From NCBI RefSeq assembly GCF_000003605.2, contig NW_003158477.1:1-12504 (forward strand): a DNA stretch of 12,504 nt, read 5' to 3'. How positions within the stretch are numbered: position 1 is the stretch's first letter; every line of letters starts with the position of its first letter. Source of the DNA: Saccoglossus kowalevskii. Taxonomy: Eukaryota > Hemichordata > Enteropneusta > Harrimaniidae. Positions 1-10,048 of this stretch are shown piece after piece. The position numbers and the translations under genes are program-made. The notes below the pieces were generated by a model, which had not been told where the DNA came from, did no database searches, and saw only the letters and a list, made by a program, of their open reading frames with translations.

Positions 1-1
1 T

Positions 2-192
2 CATCAACCCAACTCATTTATGTATGGTTACTAGAACTGCCTGTCACAGATGCCATCATGGGAGTCATCATCCAACTGATTTATGTATGGTTACTAGAAC
101 TGTCTGACAGAGATGCCATCACAGGAGTCATCAACCAACTGATTTATGTATGGTTACTAGGACTGTCTTGTCAGAGATGCCATCACAGTAAT
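2..192. repeat. Three degenerate units at the left end
   Basis: These three units (2-65, 66-128, 129-192) are the most divergent group in the window. The first has an extra C near CATCAACCC, a missing T in AACTGCCTG, and substitutions giving CACAGATG and CATGGGAG. The second is 63 bp, with CATCATCC and CTGTCTGACAG in place of the usual words. The third ends ACAGTAAT instead of ACAGGAGT. From 193 onward units are much more regular. Clustered decay like this is known at satellite edges, where unequal exchange homogenises less well. It could also reflect low consensus quality at the end of an assembled contig; the sequence alone cannot separate the two. Confidence 0.85.
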
Positions 193-704
193 CATCAACC
201 AACACATTTATGTATGGTTACTAGGACTGTCTTGTCAGAGATGCCATCACAGGAGTCATCAACCAACTCATTTATGTATGGTTACTAGGACTGTCTTGTC
301 AGAGATGCCATCACAGGAGTCATCAACCAACTCATTTATGTATGGTTACTAGAACTGTCCTGTCAGAGATGCCATCACAGGAGTCATCAACCAACTAATT
401 TATGTATGGTTACTAGAACTGTCCTGTCAGAGATGCGACCACAGGAGTCATCAACCAACTCATTTATGTATGGTTACTAGGACTGTCTTGTCAGAGATGC
501 CATCACAGGAGTCATCAACCAACTCATTTATGTATGGTTACTAGGACTGTCTTGTCAGAGATGCCATCACAGGAGTCATCAACCAACTCATTTATGTATG
601 GTTACTAGAACTGTCCTGTCAGAGATGCCATCACAGGAGTCATCAACCAACTAATTTATGTATGGTTACTAGAACTGTCCTGTCAGAGATGCGACCACAG
701 GAGT
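193..704. repeat. 256-bp four-unit block duplicated in tandem
   Basis: Units at 193, 257, 321 and 385 match those at 449, 513, 577 and 641 in the same order. The only difference I see is at 204 (A) against 460 (T). Two rare markers lie together in the fourth unit of each copy: A at p13 (CAACTAATTT, near 397 and 653), and GATGCGACC in place of GATGCCATC (CpG at 436 and 692). I see neither marker elsewhere in the window, so the block was copied once as a whole and recently relative to the age of its markers. Confidence 0.93.
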
Positions 705-1856
705 CATCAACCAACTGATTTATGTATGGTTACTAGGACTGTCCTGTCAGAGATACCATCACAGGAGTCATCAACCAACACATTTATGTATGGTTACTAG
801 AACTGTCCTGTCAGAGATGCCATCACAGGAGTCATCAACCAACTCATTTATGTATGGTTACTAGAACTGTCTTGTCAGAGATGCCATCACAGGAGTCATC
901 AACCAAATGATTTATGTATGGTTACTAGAACTGTCCTGTCAGAGATGCCATCACAGGAGTCATCAACCAACTCATTTATGTATGGTTACTAGGACTGTCT
1001 TGTCAGAGATGCCATCACAGGAGTCATCAACCAACTCATTTATGTATGGTTACTAGGACTGTCTTGTCAGAGATGCCATCACAGGAGACATCAACCAACT
1101 GATTTATGTATGGTTACTAGAACTGTCCTGTCAGAGATGCCATCACAGGAGTCATCAACCAACTGATTTATGTATGGTTACTAGGACTGTCTTGTCAGAG
1201 ATGCCATCACAGGAGTCATCAACCAACTGATTTATGTATGGTTACTAGAACTGTCCTGTCAGAGATGCCATCACAGGAGTCATCAACCAACTCATTTATG
1301 TATGGTTACTAAGACTGTCTTGTCAGAGATGCCATCACAGGAGACATCAACCAACTGATTTATGTATGGTTACTAGGACTGTCTTGTCAGAGATGCCATC
1401 ACAGGAGACATCAACCAACTGATTTATGTATGGTTACTAGAACTGTCCTGTCAGAGATGCCATCACAGGAGTCATCAACCAACTCATTTATGTATGGTTA
1501 ATAGGACTGTCTTGTCAGAGATGCCATCACAGGAGTCATCAACCAACTCATTTATGTATGGTTACTAGGACTGTCTTGTCAGAGATGCCATCACAGGAGA
1601 CATCAACCAACTGATTTATGTATGGTTACTAGAACTGTCCTGTCAGAGATGCCATCACAGGAGACATCAACCAACTGATTTATGTATGGTTACTAGAACT
1701 GTCCTGTCAGAGATGCCATCACAGGAGTCATCAACCAACTCATTTATGTATGGTTACTAGGACTGTCTTGTCAGAGATGCCATCACAGGAGACATCAACC
1801 AACTGATTTATGTATGGTTACTAGAACTGTCCTGTCAGAGATGCCATCACAGGAGT
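705..1856. repeat. Regular array segment, 18 units
   Basis: All 18 units here are 64 bp and no gene is visible. The first (705) carries GATACC (A at p51). Private changes include CCAAATGA at 907, TTAATAGG at 1501 and CTAAGACT at 1312; the last recurs at 4832 and 9056. A at p64 (GGAGACATC) appears near 1088, 1344, 1408, 1600, 1664 and 1792, usually closing a G33/T40 unit just before a G13/A33/C40 unit. The segment lacks the TACGAG variant that is scattered through the array after 3.2 kb. Confidence 0.85.
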
Positions 1857-3136
1857 CATCAACCAACTCATTTATGTATGGTTACTAGAACTGTCCTGTC
1901 AGAGATGCCATCACAGGAGTCATCAACCAACTCATTTATGTATGGTTACTAGGACTGTCTTGTCAGAGATGCCATCACAGGAGTCATCAACCAACTGATT
2001 TATGTATGGTTACTAGAACTGTCCTGTCAGAGATGCCATCACAGGAGTCATCAACCAACTCATTTATGTATGGTTACTAGGACTGTCTTGTCAGAGATGC
2101 CATCACAGGAGTCATCAACCAACTGATTTATGTATGGTTACTAGAACTGTCCTGTCAGAGATGCCATCACAGGAGTCATCAACCAACTCATTTATGTATG
2201 GTTACTAGGATTGTCTTGTCAGAGATGCCATCACAGGAGTCATCAACCAACTGATTTATGTATGGTTACTAGAACTGTCCTGTCAGAGATGCCATCACAG
2301 GAGTCATCAACCAACTCATTTATGTATGGTTACTAGGACTGTCTTGTCAGAGATGCCATCACAGGAGTCATCAACCAACACATTTATGTATGGTTACTAG
2401 AACTGTCCTGTCAGAGATGCCATTACAGGAGTCATCAACCAACTCATTTATGTATGGTTACTAGGACTGTCTTGTCAGAGATGCCATCACAGGAGACATC
2501 AACCAACTGATTTATGTATGGTTACTAGAACTGTCCTGTCAGAGATGCCATCACAGGAGTCATCAACCAACTGATTTATGTATGGTTACTAGGACTGTCT
2601 TGTAAGAGATGCCATCACAGGAGTCATCAACCAACTGATTTATGTATGGTTACTAGGACTGTCCTGTCAGAGATGCCATCACAGGAGTCATCAACCAACT
2701 GATTTATGTATGGTTACTAGGACTGTCTTGTCAGAGATACCATCACAGGAGTCATCAACCAACTGATTTATGTATGGTTACTAGGACTGTCCTGTCAGAG
2801 ATGCCATCACAGGAGTCATCAACCAACTCATTTATGTATGGTTACTAGGACTGTCTTGTCAGAGATGCCATCACAGGAGACATCAACCAACTGATTTATG
2901 TATGGTTACTAGAACTGTCCTGTCAGAGATGCCATCACAGGAGTCATCAACCAACTGATTTATGTATGGTTACTAGGACTGTCTTGTCAGAGATGCCATC
3001 ACAGGAGACATCAACCAACTGATTTATGTATGGTTACTAGAACTGTCCTGTCAGAGATGCCATCACAGGAGTCATCAACCACCTGATTTATGTATGGTTA
3101 CTAGGACTGTCTTGTCAGAGATGCCATCACAGGAGT
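1857..3136. repeat. Long-range block A (20 units)
   Basis: This 1.28-kb block recurs in two other places. Its first seven units (1857-2304) match 5889-6336 at a 63-unit offset. Its last eleven (2433-3136, 704 bp) match 6593-7296 at a 65-unit offset, with no difference I can find. The 18 units from 1921 to 3072 match 10049-11200 at a 127-unit offset, with one difference seen (A at 2739, G at 10867). Markers are GGATTG at 2211, CCAACACA near 2380, CATTAC at 2424, TGTAAGAG at 2604, GATACC at 2739 and CAACCACCTG near 3082. Their shared order makes chance convergence of separate units unlikely. Confidence 0.9.
1921..2560. repeat. 128-bp dimer organisation, clearest stretch
   Basis: Ten consecutive units alternate between two classes. 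Units at 1921, 2049, 2177, 2305 and 2433 have C at p13 (ACTCATTT) with AGGACTGTCTTG; the 2177 unit has T at 2211. Units at 1985, 2113, 2241, 2369 and 2497 have AGAACTGTCCTG, and all but the 2369 unit have G at p13 (ACTGATTT). This makes a 128-bp higher-order dimer over the 64-bp monomer. The same alternation is seen near 5953-6720 and 10049-10688, which are copies of this block, and is broken by class switches elsewhere. It suggests the dimer was an amplification unit. Confidence 0.88.
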
Positions 3137-3264
3137 CATCAACCAACTCATTTATGTATGGTTACTAGAACTGTCCTGTCAGAGATGCCATCACAGGAGT
3201 CATCAACCAACTGATTTATGTATGGTTATTAGGACTGTCTTGTCAGAGATGCCATCACAGGAGT

Positions 3265-3517
3265 CATCAACCAACTGATTTATGTATGGTTACGAGGATG
3301 TCTTGTCAGAGATGCCATCACAGGAGTCATCAACCAACTGATTTATGTATGGTTACGAGGATGTCTTGTCAGAGATGCCATCACAGGAGTCATCAACCAA
3401 CACATTTATGTATGGTTACTAGGACTGTCTTGTCAGAGATGCCATCACAGGAGTCATCAACCAATTGATTTATGTATGGTTACGAGGATGTCTTGTCAGA
3501 GATGCCATCACAGGAGT
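3265..3517. repeat. Cluster of 63-bp units carrying TACGAGGATG
   Basis: Units at 3265-3327, 3328-3390 and 3455-3517 are 63 bp because AGGACTGTC has become AGGATGTC, a one-base loss. Each also has G at p30, so TACTAG becomes TACGAG. A normal 64-bp unit (3391-3454) sits between the second and third. A fourth such unit is at 4417-4479. The linked deletion and substitution show that all four descend from one mutated unit. These units shift the 64-base register by three until it is restored at 4033. Confidence 0.93.
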
Positions 3518-3709
3518 CATCAACCAACACATTTATGTATGATTACTAGGACTGTCTTGTCAGAGATGCCATCACAGGAGTCATCAACCAACTCATTTAT
3601 GTATGGTTACTAGGACTGTCCTGTCAGAGATGCCATCACAGGAGTCATCAACCAACTGATTTATGTATGGTTACTAGGACTGTCTTGTAAGAGATGCCAT
3701 CACAGGAGT
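3455..3709. repeat. Four-unit block repeated at 4417-4671
   Basis: The block starts with CAACCAATTG plus a 63-bp TACGAGGATG unit. It continues with a unit joining CCAACACA to TATGATTACTAGG, then a unit with ACTCATTT and AGGACTGTCC. The same order occurs from 4417, fifteen units downstream. Similarity weakens in the fourth unit, where the first copy has TGTAAGAG at 3689 and the second has CTAGTACTG near 4640. The shared one-base deletion makes common descent secure. Confidence 0.85.
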
Positions 3710-3965
3710 CATCAACCAACTGATTTATGTATGGTTACTAGGACTGTCTTGTCAGAGATGCCATCACAGGAGTCATCAACCAACTCATTTATGTATGGTT
3801 ACTAGAACTGTCCTGTCAGAGATGCCATCACAGGAGTCATCAACCAACTCATTTATGTATGGTTACTAGGACTGTCTTGTCAGAGATGCCATCACAGGAG
3901 ACATCAACCAACTCATTTATGTATGGTTACTAGGACTGTCTTGTCAGAGATGCCATCACAGGAGT

Positions 3966-4032
3966 CATCAACCAACTGATTTATGTATGGTTACGAGAAC
4001 TGTCTTGTTGTCAGAGATGCCATCACAGGAGT
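3966..4032. repeat. 67-bp unit with a three-base insertion
   Basis: The word CTTGTCAG reads CTTGTTGTCAG here, a three-base direct duplication (TTG/TGT) around 4006-4010. It is the only unit of this length in the window. It also carries TACGAGAACTGTCTTG (G at p30). The insertion resets the register lost in the preceding 63-bp units. Such a short duplication fits replication slippage; a read error cannot be excluded. Confidence 0.9.
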
Positions 4033-4671
4033 CATCAACCAACTGATTTATGTATGGTTACTAGAACTGTCCTGTCAGAGATACCATCACAGGAGTCATC
4101 AACCAACTGATTTATGTATGATTACTAGAACTGTCTTGTCAGAAATGCCATCACAAGAGTCATCAACCAACTGATTTATGTATGGTTACTAGGACTGTCT
4201 TGTCAGAGATGCCATCACAGGAGTCATCAACCAACTGATTTATGTATGGTTACTAGGACTGTCTTGTCAGAGATGCCATCACAGGAGACATCAACCAACT
4301 CATTTATGTATGGTTACTAGGACTGTCTTGTCAGAGATGCCATCACAGGAGTCATCAGCCAACTCATTTATGTATGGTTACTAGGACTGTCTTGTCAGAG
4401 ATGCCATCACAGGAGTCATCAACCAATTGATTTATGTATGGTTACGAGGATGTCTTGTCAGAGATGCCATCACAGGAGTCATCAACCAACACATTTATGT
4501 ATGATTACTAGGACTGTCTTGTCAGAGATGCCATCACAGGAGTCATCAACCAACTCATTTATGTATGGTTACTAGGACTGTCCTGTCAGAGATGCCATCA
4601 CAGGAGTCATCAACCAACTCATTTATGTATGGTTACTAGTACTGTCCTGTCAGAGATGCCATCACAGGAGA

Positions 4672-4736
4672 CATCAACCAACTCATCTTATGTATGGTTA
4701 CTAGGACTGTCTTGTCAGAGATGCCATCACAGGAGT
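4672..4736. repeat. 65-bp unit with one inserted base
   Basis: ACTCATTTATG reads ACTCATCTTATG here, one base longer. The unit restores the register shifted by the 63-bp unit at 4417-4479. It is preceded by a unit with the private word CTAGTACTG (near 4640), which makes the only ACTAGT I noticed in the window. After this unit every unit start to the end falls exactly on the 64-base grid. Confidence 0.9.
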
Positions 4737-5056
4737 CATCAACCAACTGATTTATGTATGGTTACTAGAACTGTCCTGTCAGAGATGCCATCACAGGAGT
4801 CATCAACCAACTCATTTATGTATGGTTACTAAGACTGTCTTGTCAGAGATGCCATCACAGGAGACATCAACCAACTGATTTATGTATGGTTACTAGAACT
4901 GTCCTGTCAGAGATGCCATCACAGGAGTCATCAACCAACTCATTTATGTGTGGTTACTAGGACTGTCTTGTCAGAGATGCCATCACAGGAGTCATCAACC
5001 AACTGATTTATGTATGGTTACGAGAACTGTCTTGTCAGAGATGCCATCACAGGAGT
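4737..5056. repeat. Five-unit block repeated at 8961-9280
   Basis: Five units recur 66 units (4224 bp) downstream with no difference I could find. Shared rare markers are CTAAGACT (4832 and 9056), TTTATGTGTGG (G at 4950 and 9174) and TACGAGAACTG (5022 and 9246). The next unit differs (AGAACTGTCC at 5057 onward, AGGACTGTCT at 9281 onward), so the right limit is sharp. The last unit also belongs to the 4993-5312 block, which recurs at 11713-12032. Confidence 0.88.
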
Positions 5057-5312
5057 CATCAACCAACTGATTTATGTATGGTTACTAGAACTGTCCTGTC
5101 AGAGATACCATCACAGGAGTCATCAACCAACTGATTTATGTATGATTACTAGAACTGTCTTGTCAGAGATGCCATCACAGGAGTCATCAACCAACTGATT
5201 TATGTATGGTTACTAGGACTGTCTTGTCAGAGATGCCATCACAGGAGTCATCAACCAACTGATTTATGTATGGTTACTAGAACTGTCCTGTCAGAGATGC
5301 CATCACAGGAGT
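4993..5312. repeat. Five-unit TACGAG / TATGATTA cassette, also at 11713-12032
   Basis: The order is a TACGAG unit, a unit with GATACC, a TATGATTACTAGAACTGTCTTG-type unit, a G33/T40 unit and an A33/C40 unit. The copy at 11713-12032 (105 units away) looks identical. The cassette logic, TACGAG followed two or three units later by A at p25 (TATGATTA), recurs seven times: 3995/4121, 5022/5145, 7646/7833, 8734/8857, 9694/9881, 11230/11417 and 11742/11865. Confidence 0.87.
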
Positions 5313-5888
5313 CATCAACCAACTCATTTATGTATGGTTACTAGGACTGTCCTGTCAGAGATGCCATCACAGGAGACATCAACCAACTGATTTATGTATG
5401 GTTACTAGAACTGTCCTGTCAGAGATGCCATCACAGGAGTCATCAACCAACTGATTTATGTATGGTTACTAGGACTGTCTTGTCAGAGATGCCATCAGAG
5501 GAGTCATCAACCAACTCATTTATGTATGGTTACTAGAACTGTCCTGTCAGAGATGCCATCACAGGAGTCATCAACCAACTCATTTATGTATGGTTACTAG
5601 GACTGTCTTGTCAGAGATGCCATCACAGGAGACATCAACCAACTGATTTATGTATGGTTACTAGAACTGTCCTGTCAGAGATGCCATCATATGAGTCATC
5701 AACCAACTGATTTATGTATGGTTACGAGAACTGTCTTGTCAGAGATGCCATCACAGGAGACATCAACCAACTGATTTATGTATGGTTACTAGAACTGTCC
5801 TGTCAGAGATGCCATCACAGGAGTCATCAACCAACTGATTTATGTATGGTTACTAGGACTGTCTTGTCAGAGATACCATCACAGGAGT
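5313..5888. repeat. Array segment with private variants
   Basis: Nine 64-bp units with no gene visible. Unusual words are CATCAGAGG (G at 5498) and CATCATATGAGTC (T at 5690 and 5692). The TACGAG marker is at 5726 and GATACC is at 5875. The 5633 unit is the only one I saw that contains TGAGTCA; all others have GGAGTCA or GGAGACA. I found no long second copy of this segment. Confidence 0.8.
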
Positions 5889-7296
5889 CATCAACCAACT
5901 CATTTATGTATGGTTACTAGAACTGTCCTGTCAGAGATGCCATCACAGGAGTCATCAACCAACTCATTTATGTATGGTTACTAGGACTGTCTTGTCAGAG
6001 ATGCCATCACAGGAGTCATCAACCAACTGATTTATGTATGGTTACTAGAACTGTCCTGTCAGAGATGCCATCACAGGAGTCATCAACCAACTCATTTATG
6101 TATGGTTACTAGGACTGTCTTGTCAGAGATGCCATCACAGGAGTCATCAACCAACTGATTTATGTATGGTTACTAGAACTGTCCTGTCAGAGATGCCATC
6201 ACAGGAGTCATCAACCAACTCATTTATGTATGGTTACTAGGATTGTCTTGTCAGAGATGCCATCACAGGAGTCATCAACCAACTGATTTATGTATGGTTA
6301 CTAGAACTGTCCTGTCAGAGATGCCATCACAGGAGTCATCAACCAACTCATTTATGTATGGTTACTAGGACTGTCTTGTCAGAGATGCCATCACAGGAGA
6401 CATCAACCAACTGATTTATGTATGGTTACTAGAACTGTCCTGTCAGAGATGCCATCACAGGAGTCATCAACCAACTCATTTATGTATGGTTACTAGGATT
6501 GTCTTGTCAGAGATGCCATCACAGGAGTCATCAACCAACTGATTTATGTATGGTTACTAGAACTGTCCTGTCAGAGATGCCATCACAGGAGTCATCAACC
6601 AACTCATTTATGTATGGTTACTAGGACTGTCTTGTCAGAGATGCCATCACAGGAGACATCAACCAACTGATTTATGTATGGTTACTAGAACTGTCCTGTC
6701 AGAGATGCCATCACAGGAGTCATCAACCAACTGATTTATGTATGGTTACTAGGACTGTCTTGTAAGAGATGCCATCACAGGAGTCATCAACCAACTGATT
6801 TATGTATGGTTACTAGGACTGTCCTGTCAGAGATGCCATCACAGGAGTCATCAACCAACTGATTTATGTATGGTTACTAGGACTGTCTTGTCAGAGATAC
6901 CATCACAGGAGTCATCAACCAACTGATTTATGTATGGTTACTAGGACTGTCCTGTCAGAGATGCCATCACAGGAGTCATCAACCAACTCATTTATGTATG
7001 GTTACTAGGACTGTCTTGTCAGAGATGCCATCACAGGAGACATCAACCAACTGATTTATGTATGGTTACTAGAACTGTCCTGTCAGAGATGCCATCACAG
7101 GAGTCATCAACCAACTGATTTATGTATGGTTACTAGGACTGTCTTGTCAGAGATGCCATCACAGGAGACATCAACCAACTGATTTATGTATGGTTACTAG
7201 AACTGTCCTGTCAGAGATGCCATCACAGGAGTCATCAACCACCTGATTTATGTATGGTTACTAGGACTGTCTTGTCAGAGATGCCATCACAGGAGT
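5889..7296. repeat. Long-range block B (22 units), copy of A with a local gain
   Basis: The left part, 5889-6336, matches 1857-2304. The right part, 6593-7296, matches 2433-3136, including TGTAAGAG at 6764, GATACC at 6899 and CAACCACCTG near 7242. Between them B carries four units (6337-6592) where A has two. The GGATTG marker occurs twice here (6243 and 6499), four units apart, but once in A (2211). B therefore looks like A with a two-unit net expansion inside it. B lacks the CCAACACA/CATTAC unit shared by A and C. Confidence 0.88.
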
Positions 7297-8000
7297 CATC
7301 AACCAACTCATTTATGTATGGTTACTAGGACTGTCCTGTCAGAGATGCCATCACAGGAGTCATCAACCAACTCATTTATGTATGGTTACTAGGACTGTCT
7401 TGTCAGAGATGCCATCACAGGAGACATCAACCAACTGATTTATGTATGGTTACTAGAACTGTCCTGTCAGAGATGCCATCACAGGAGTCATCAACCAACT
7501 GATTTATGTATGGTTACTAGGACTGTCTTGTCAGAGATGCCATCACAGGAGACATCAACCAACTGATTTATGTATGGTTACTAGAACTGTCCTGTCAGAG
7601 ATGCCATCACAGGAGTCATCAACCAACTGATTTATGTATGGTTACGAGAACTGTCTTGTCAGAGATGCCATCACAGGAGACATCAACCAACTGATTTATG
7701 TATGGTTACTAGAACTGTCTTGTCAGAGATGCCATCACAGGAGTCATCAACCAACTGATTTATGTATGGTTACTAGAACTGTCCTGTCAGAGATACCATC
7801 ACAGGAGTCATCAACCAACTGATTTATGTATGATTACTAGAACTGTCTTGTCAGAGATGCCATCACAGGAGTCATCAACCAACTGATTTATGTATGGTTA
7901 CTAGGACTGTCTTGTCAGAGATGCCATCACAGGAGTCATCAACCAACTGATTTATGTATGGTTACTAGAACTGTCCTGTCAGAGATGCCATCACAGGAGT
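7297..8000. repeat. 704-bp (11-unit) cassette, first of three copies
   Basis: This cassette recurs at 9345-10048 (32 units away) and 10881-11584 (56 units away). In order it has a G33/C40 unit, a C13 unit closed by GGAGACA, two G13 units of opposite class, a further A33/C40 unit, the TACGAG unit (7646) closed by GGAGACA, an AGAACTGTCTTG unit, a GATACC unit (7795), a TATGATTA unit (7833), a G33/T40 unit and an A33/C40 unit. The only difference I see from the other copies is C instead of G at p13 of the first unit (7309). Confidence 0.87.
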
Positions 8001-8448
8001 CATCAACCAACTGATTTATGTATGGTTACTAGGACTGTCCTGTCAGAGATGCCATCACAGGAGTCATCAACCAACTCATTTATGTATGGTTACTAGGACT
8101 GTCTTGTCAGAGATGCCATCACAGGAGACATCAACCAACTGATTTATGTATGGTTACTAGAACTGTCCTGTCAGAGATGCCATCACAGGAGTCATCAACC
8201 AACTGATTTATGTATGGTTACTAGGACTGTCTTGTCAGAGATGCCATCACAGGAGACATCAACCAATTGATTTATGTATGGTTACTAGAACTGTCCTGTC
8301 AGAGATGCCATCACAGGAGTCATCAACCAACTGATTTATGTATGGTTACGAGAACTGTCTTGTCAGAGATGCCATCACAGGAAACATCAACCAACTGATT
8401 TATGTATGGTTACTAGAACTGTCCTGTCAGAGATGCCATCACAGGAGT
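7745..8448. repeat. 704-bp (11-unit) block repeated at 11777-12480
   Basis: Eleven units recur at a 63-unit (4032-bp) offset with no difference I could find. Diagnostic words are TATGATTA (7833 and 11865), CAACCAATTGATT (near 8268 and 12300), TACGAG (8350 and 12382) and GGAAACATC, which I see only at these two sites (near 8383 and 12415). The last marker ties the two copies together specifically. This block overlaps the 7297-8000 cassette by four units. Confidence 0.88.
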
Positions 8449-9344
8449 CATCAACCAACTGATTTATGTATGGTTACTAGGACTGTCTTGTCAGAGATGC
8501 CATCACAGGAGTCATCAACCAACTCATTTATGTATGGTTACTAGAACTGTCCTGTCAGAGATGCCATCACAGGAGTCATCAACCAACTCATTTATGTATG
8601 GTTACTAGGACTGTCTTGTCAGAGATGCCATCACAGGAGACATCAACCAACTCATTTATGTATGGTTACTAGGACTGTCTTGTCAGAGATGCCATCACAG
8701 GAGTCATCAACCAACTGATTTATGTATGGTTATGAGAACTGTCTTGTCAGAGATGCCATCACAGGAGACATCAACCAACTGATTTATGTATGGTTACTAG
8801 AACTGTCCTGTCAGAGATACCATCACAGGAGTCATCAACCAACTGATTTATGTATGATTACTAGAACTGTCTTGTCAGAGATGCCATCACAAGAGTCATC
8901 AACCAACTGATTTATGTATGGTTACTAGGACTGTCTTGTCAGAGATGCCATCACAGGAGTCATCAACCAACTGATTTATGTATGGTTACTAGAACTGTCC
9001 TGTCAGAGATGCCATCACAGGAGTCATCAACCAACTCATTTATGTATGGTTACTAAGACTGTCTTGTCAGAGATGCCATCACAGGAGACATCAACCAACT
9101 GATTTATGTATGGTTACTAGAACTGTCCTGTCAGAGATGCCATCACAGGAGTCATCAACCAACTCATTTATGTGTGGTTACTAGGACTGTCTTGTCAGAG
9201 ATGCCATCACAGGAGTCATCAACCAACTGATTTATGTATGGTTACGAGAACTGTCTTGTCAGAGATGCCATCACAGGAGTCATCAACCAACTGATTTATG
9301 TATGGTTACTAGGACTGTCTTGTCAGAGATGCCATCACAGGAGT
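8449..9344. repeat. Array segment between 704-bp blocks
   Basis: Fourteen 64-bp units with no gene. It contains the TATGAGAACTG variant at 8733-8734, a further change on the TACGAG theme that removes its CpG, probably as a C-to-T change. It also has TATGATTA at 8857 and ACAAGAGTC near 8892. The last two recur in the same arrangement around 4121 and 4156, a 74-unit offset, so 8705-8960 is related to 3966-4224. The right part, 8961-9280, is the copy of 4737-5056. Confidence 0.83.
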
Positions 9345-10048
9345 CATCAACCAACTGATTTATGTATGGTTACTAGGACTGTCCTGTCAGAGATGCCATC
9401 ACAGGAGTCATCAACCAACTCATTTATGTATGGTTACTAGGACTGTCTTGTCAGAGATGCCATCACAGGAGACATCAACCAACTGATTTATGTATGGTTA
9501 CTAGAACTGTCCTGTCAGAGATGCCATCACAGGAGTCATCAACCAACTGATTTATGTATGGTTACTAGGACTGTCTTGTCAGAGATGCCATCACAGGAGA
9601 CATCAACCAACTGATTTATGTATGGTTACTAGAACTGTCCTGTCAGAGATGCCATCACAGGAGTCATCAACCAACTGATTTATGTATGGTTACGAGAACT
9701 GTCTTGTCAGAGATGCCATCACAGGAGACATCAACCAACTGATTTATGTATGGTTACTAGAACTGTCTTGTCAGAGATGCCATCACAGGAGTCATCAACC
9801 AACTGATTTATGTATGGTTACTAGAACTGTCCTGTCAGAGATACCATCACAGGAGTCATCAACCAACTGATTTATGTATGATTACTAGAACTGTCTTGTC
9901 AGAGATGCCATCACAGGAGTCATCAACCAACTGATTTATGTATGGTTACTAGGACTGTCTTGTCAGAGATGCCATCACAGGAGTCATCAACCAACTGATT
10001 TATGTATGGTTACTAGAACTGTCCTGTCAGAGATGCCATCACAGGAGT
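9345..10048. repeat. 704-bp (11-unit) cassette, second copy
   Basis: It matches 10881-11584 with no difference I could detect, and the match extends one unit left (9281 and 10817). Markers are TACGAG at 9694, GATACC near 9843 and TATGATTA at 9881. On its right it joins directly to block C, while the first copy at 7297 leads into a different run. The cassette and block C may therefore have moved as one larger piece. Confidence 0.87.

Noticed and set aside
4630-4645. Special site at CTAGTACTG
   Set aside because: A single-base variant (T at p33) in one unit produces this palindromic-looking word. It occurs once and has no copies, so it is most likely a private mutation.
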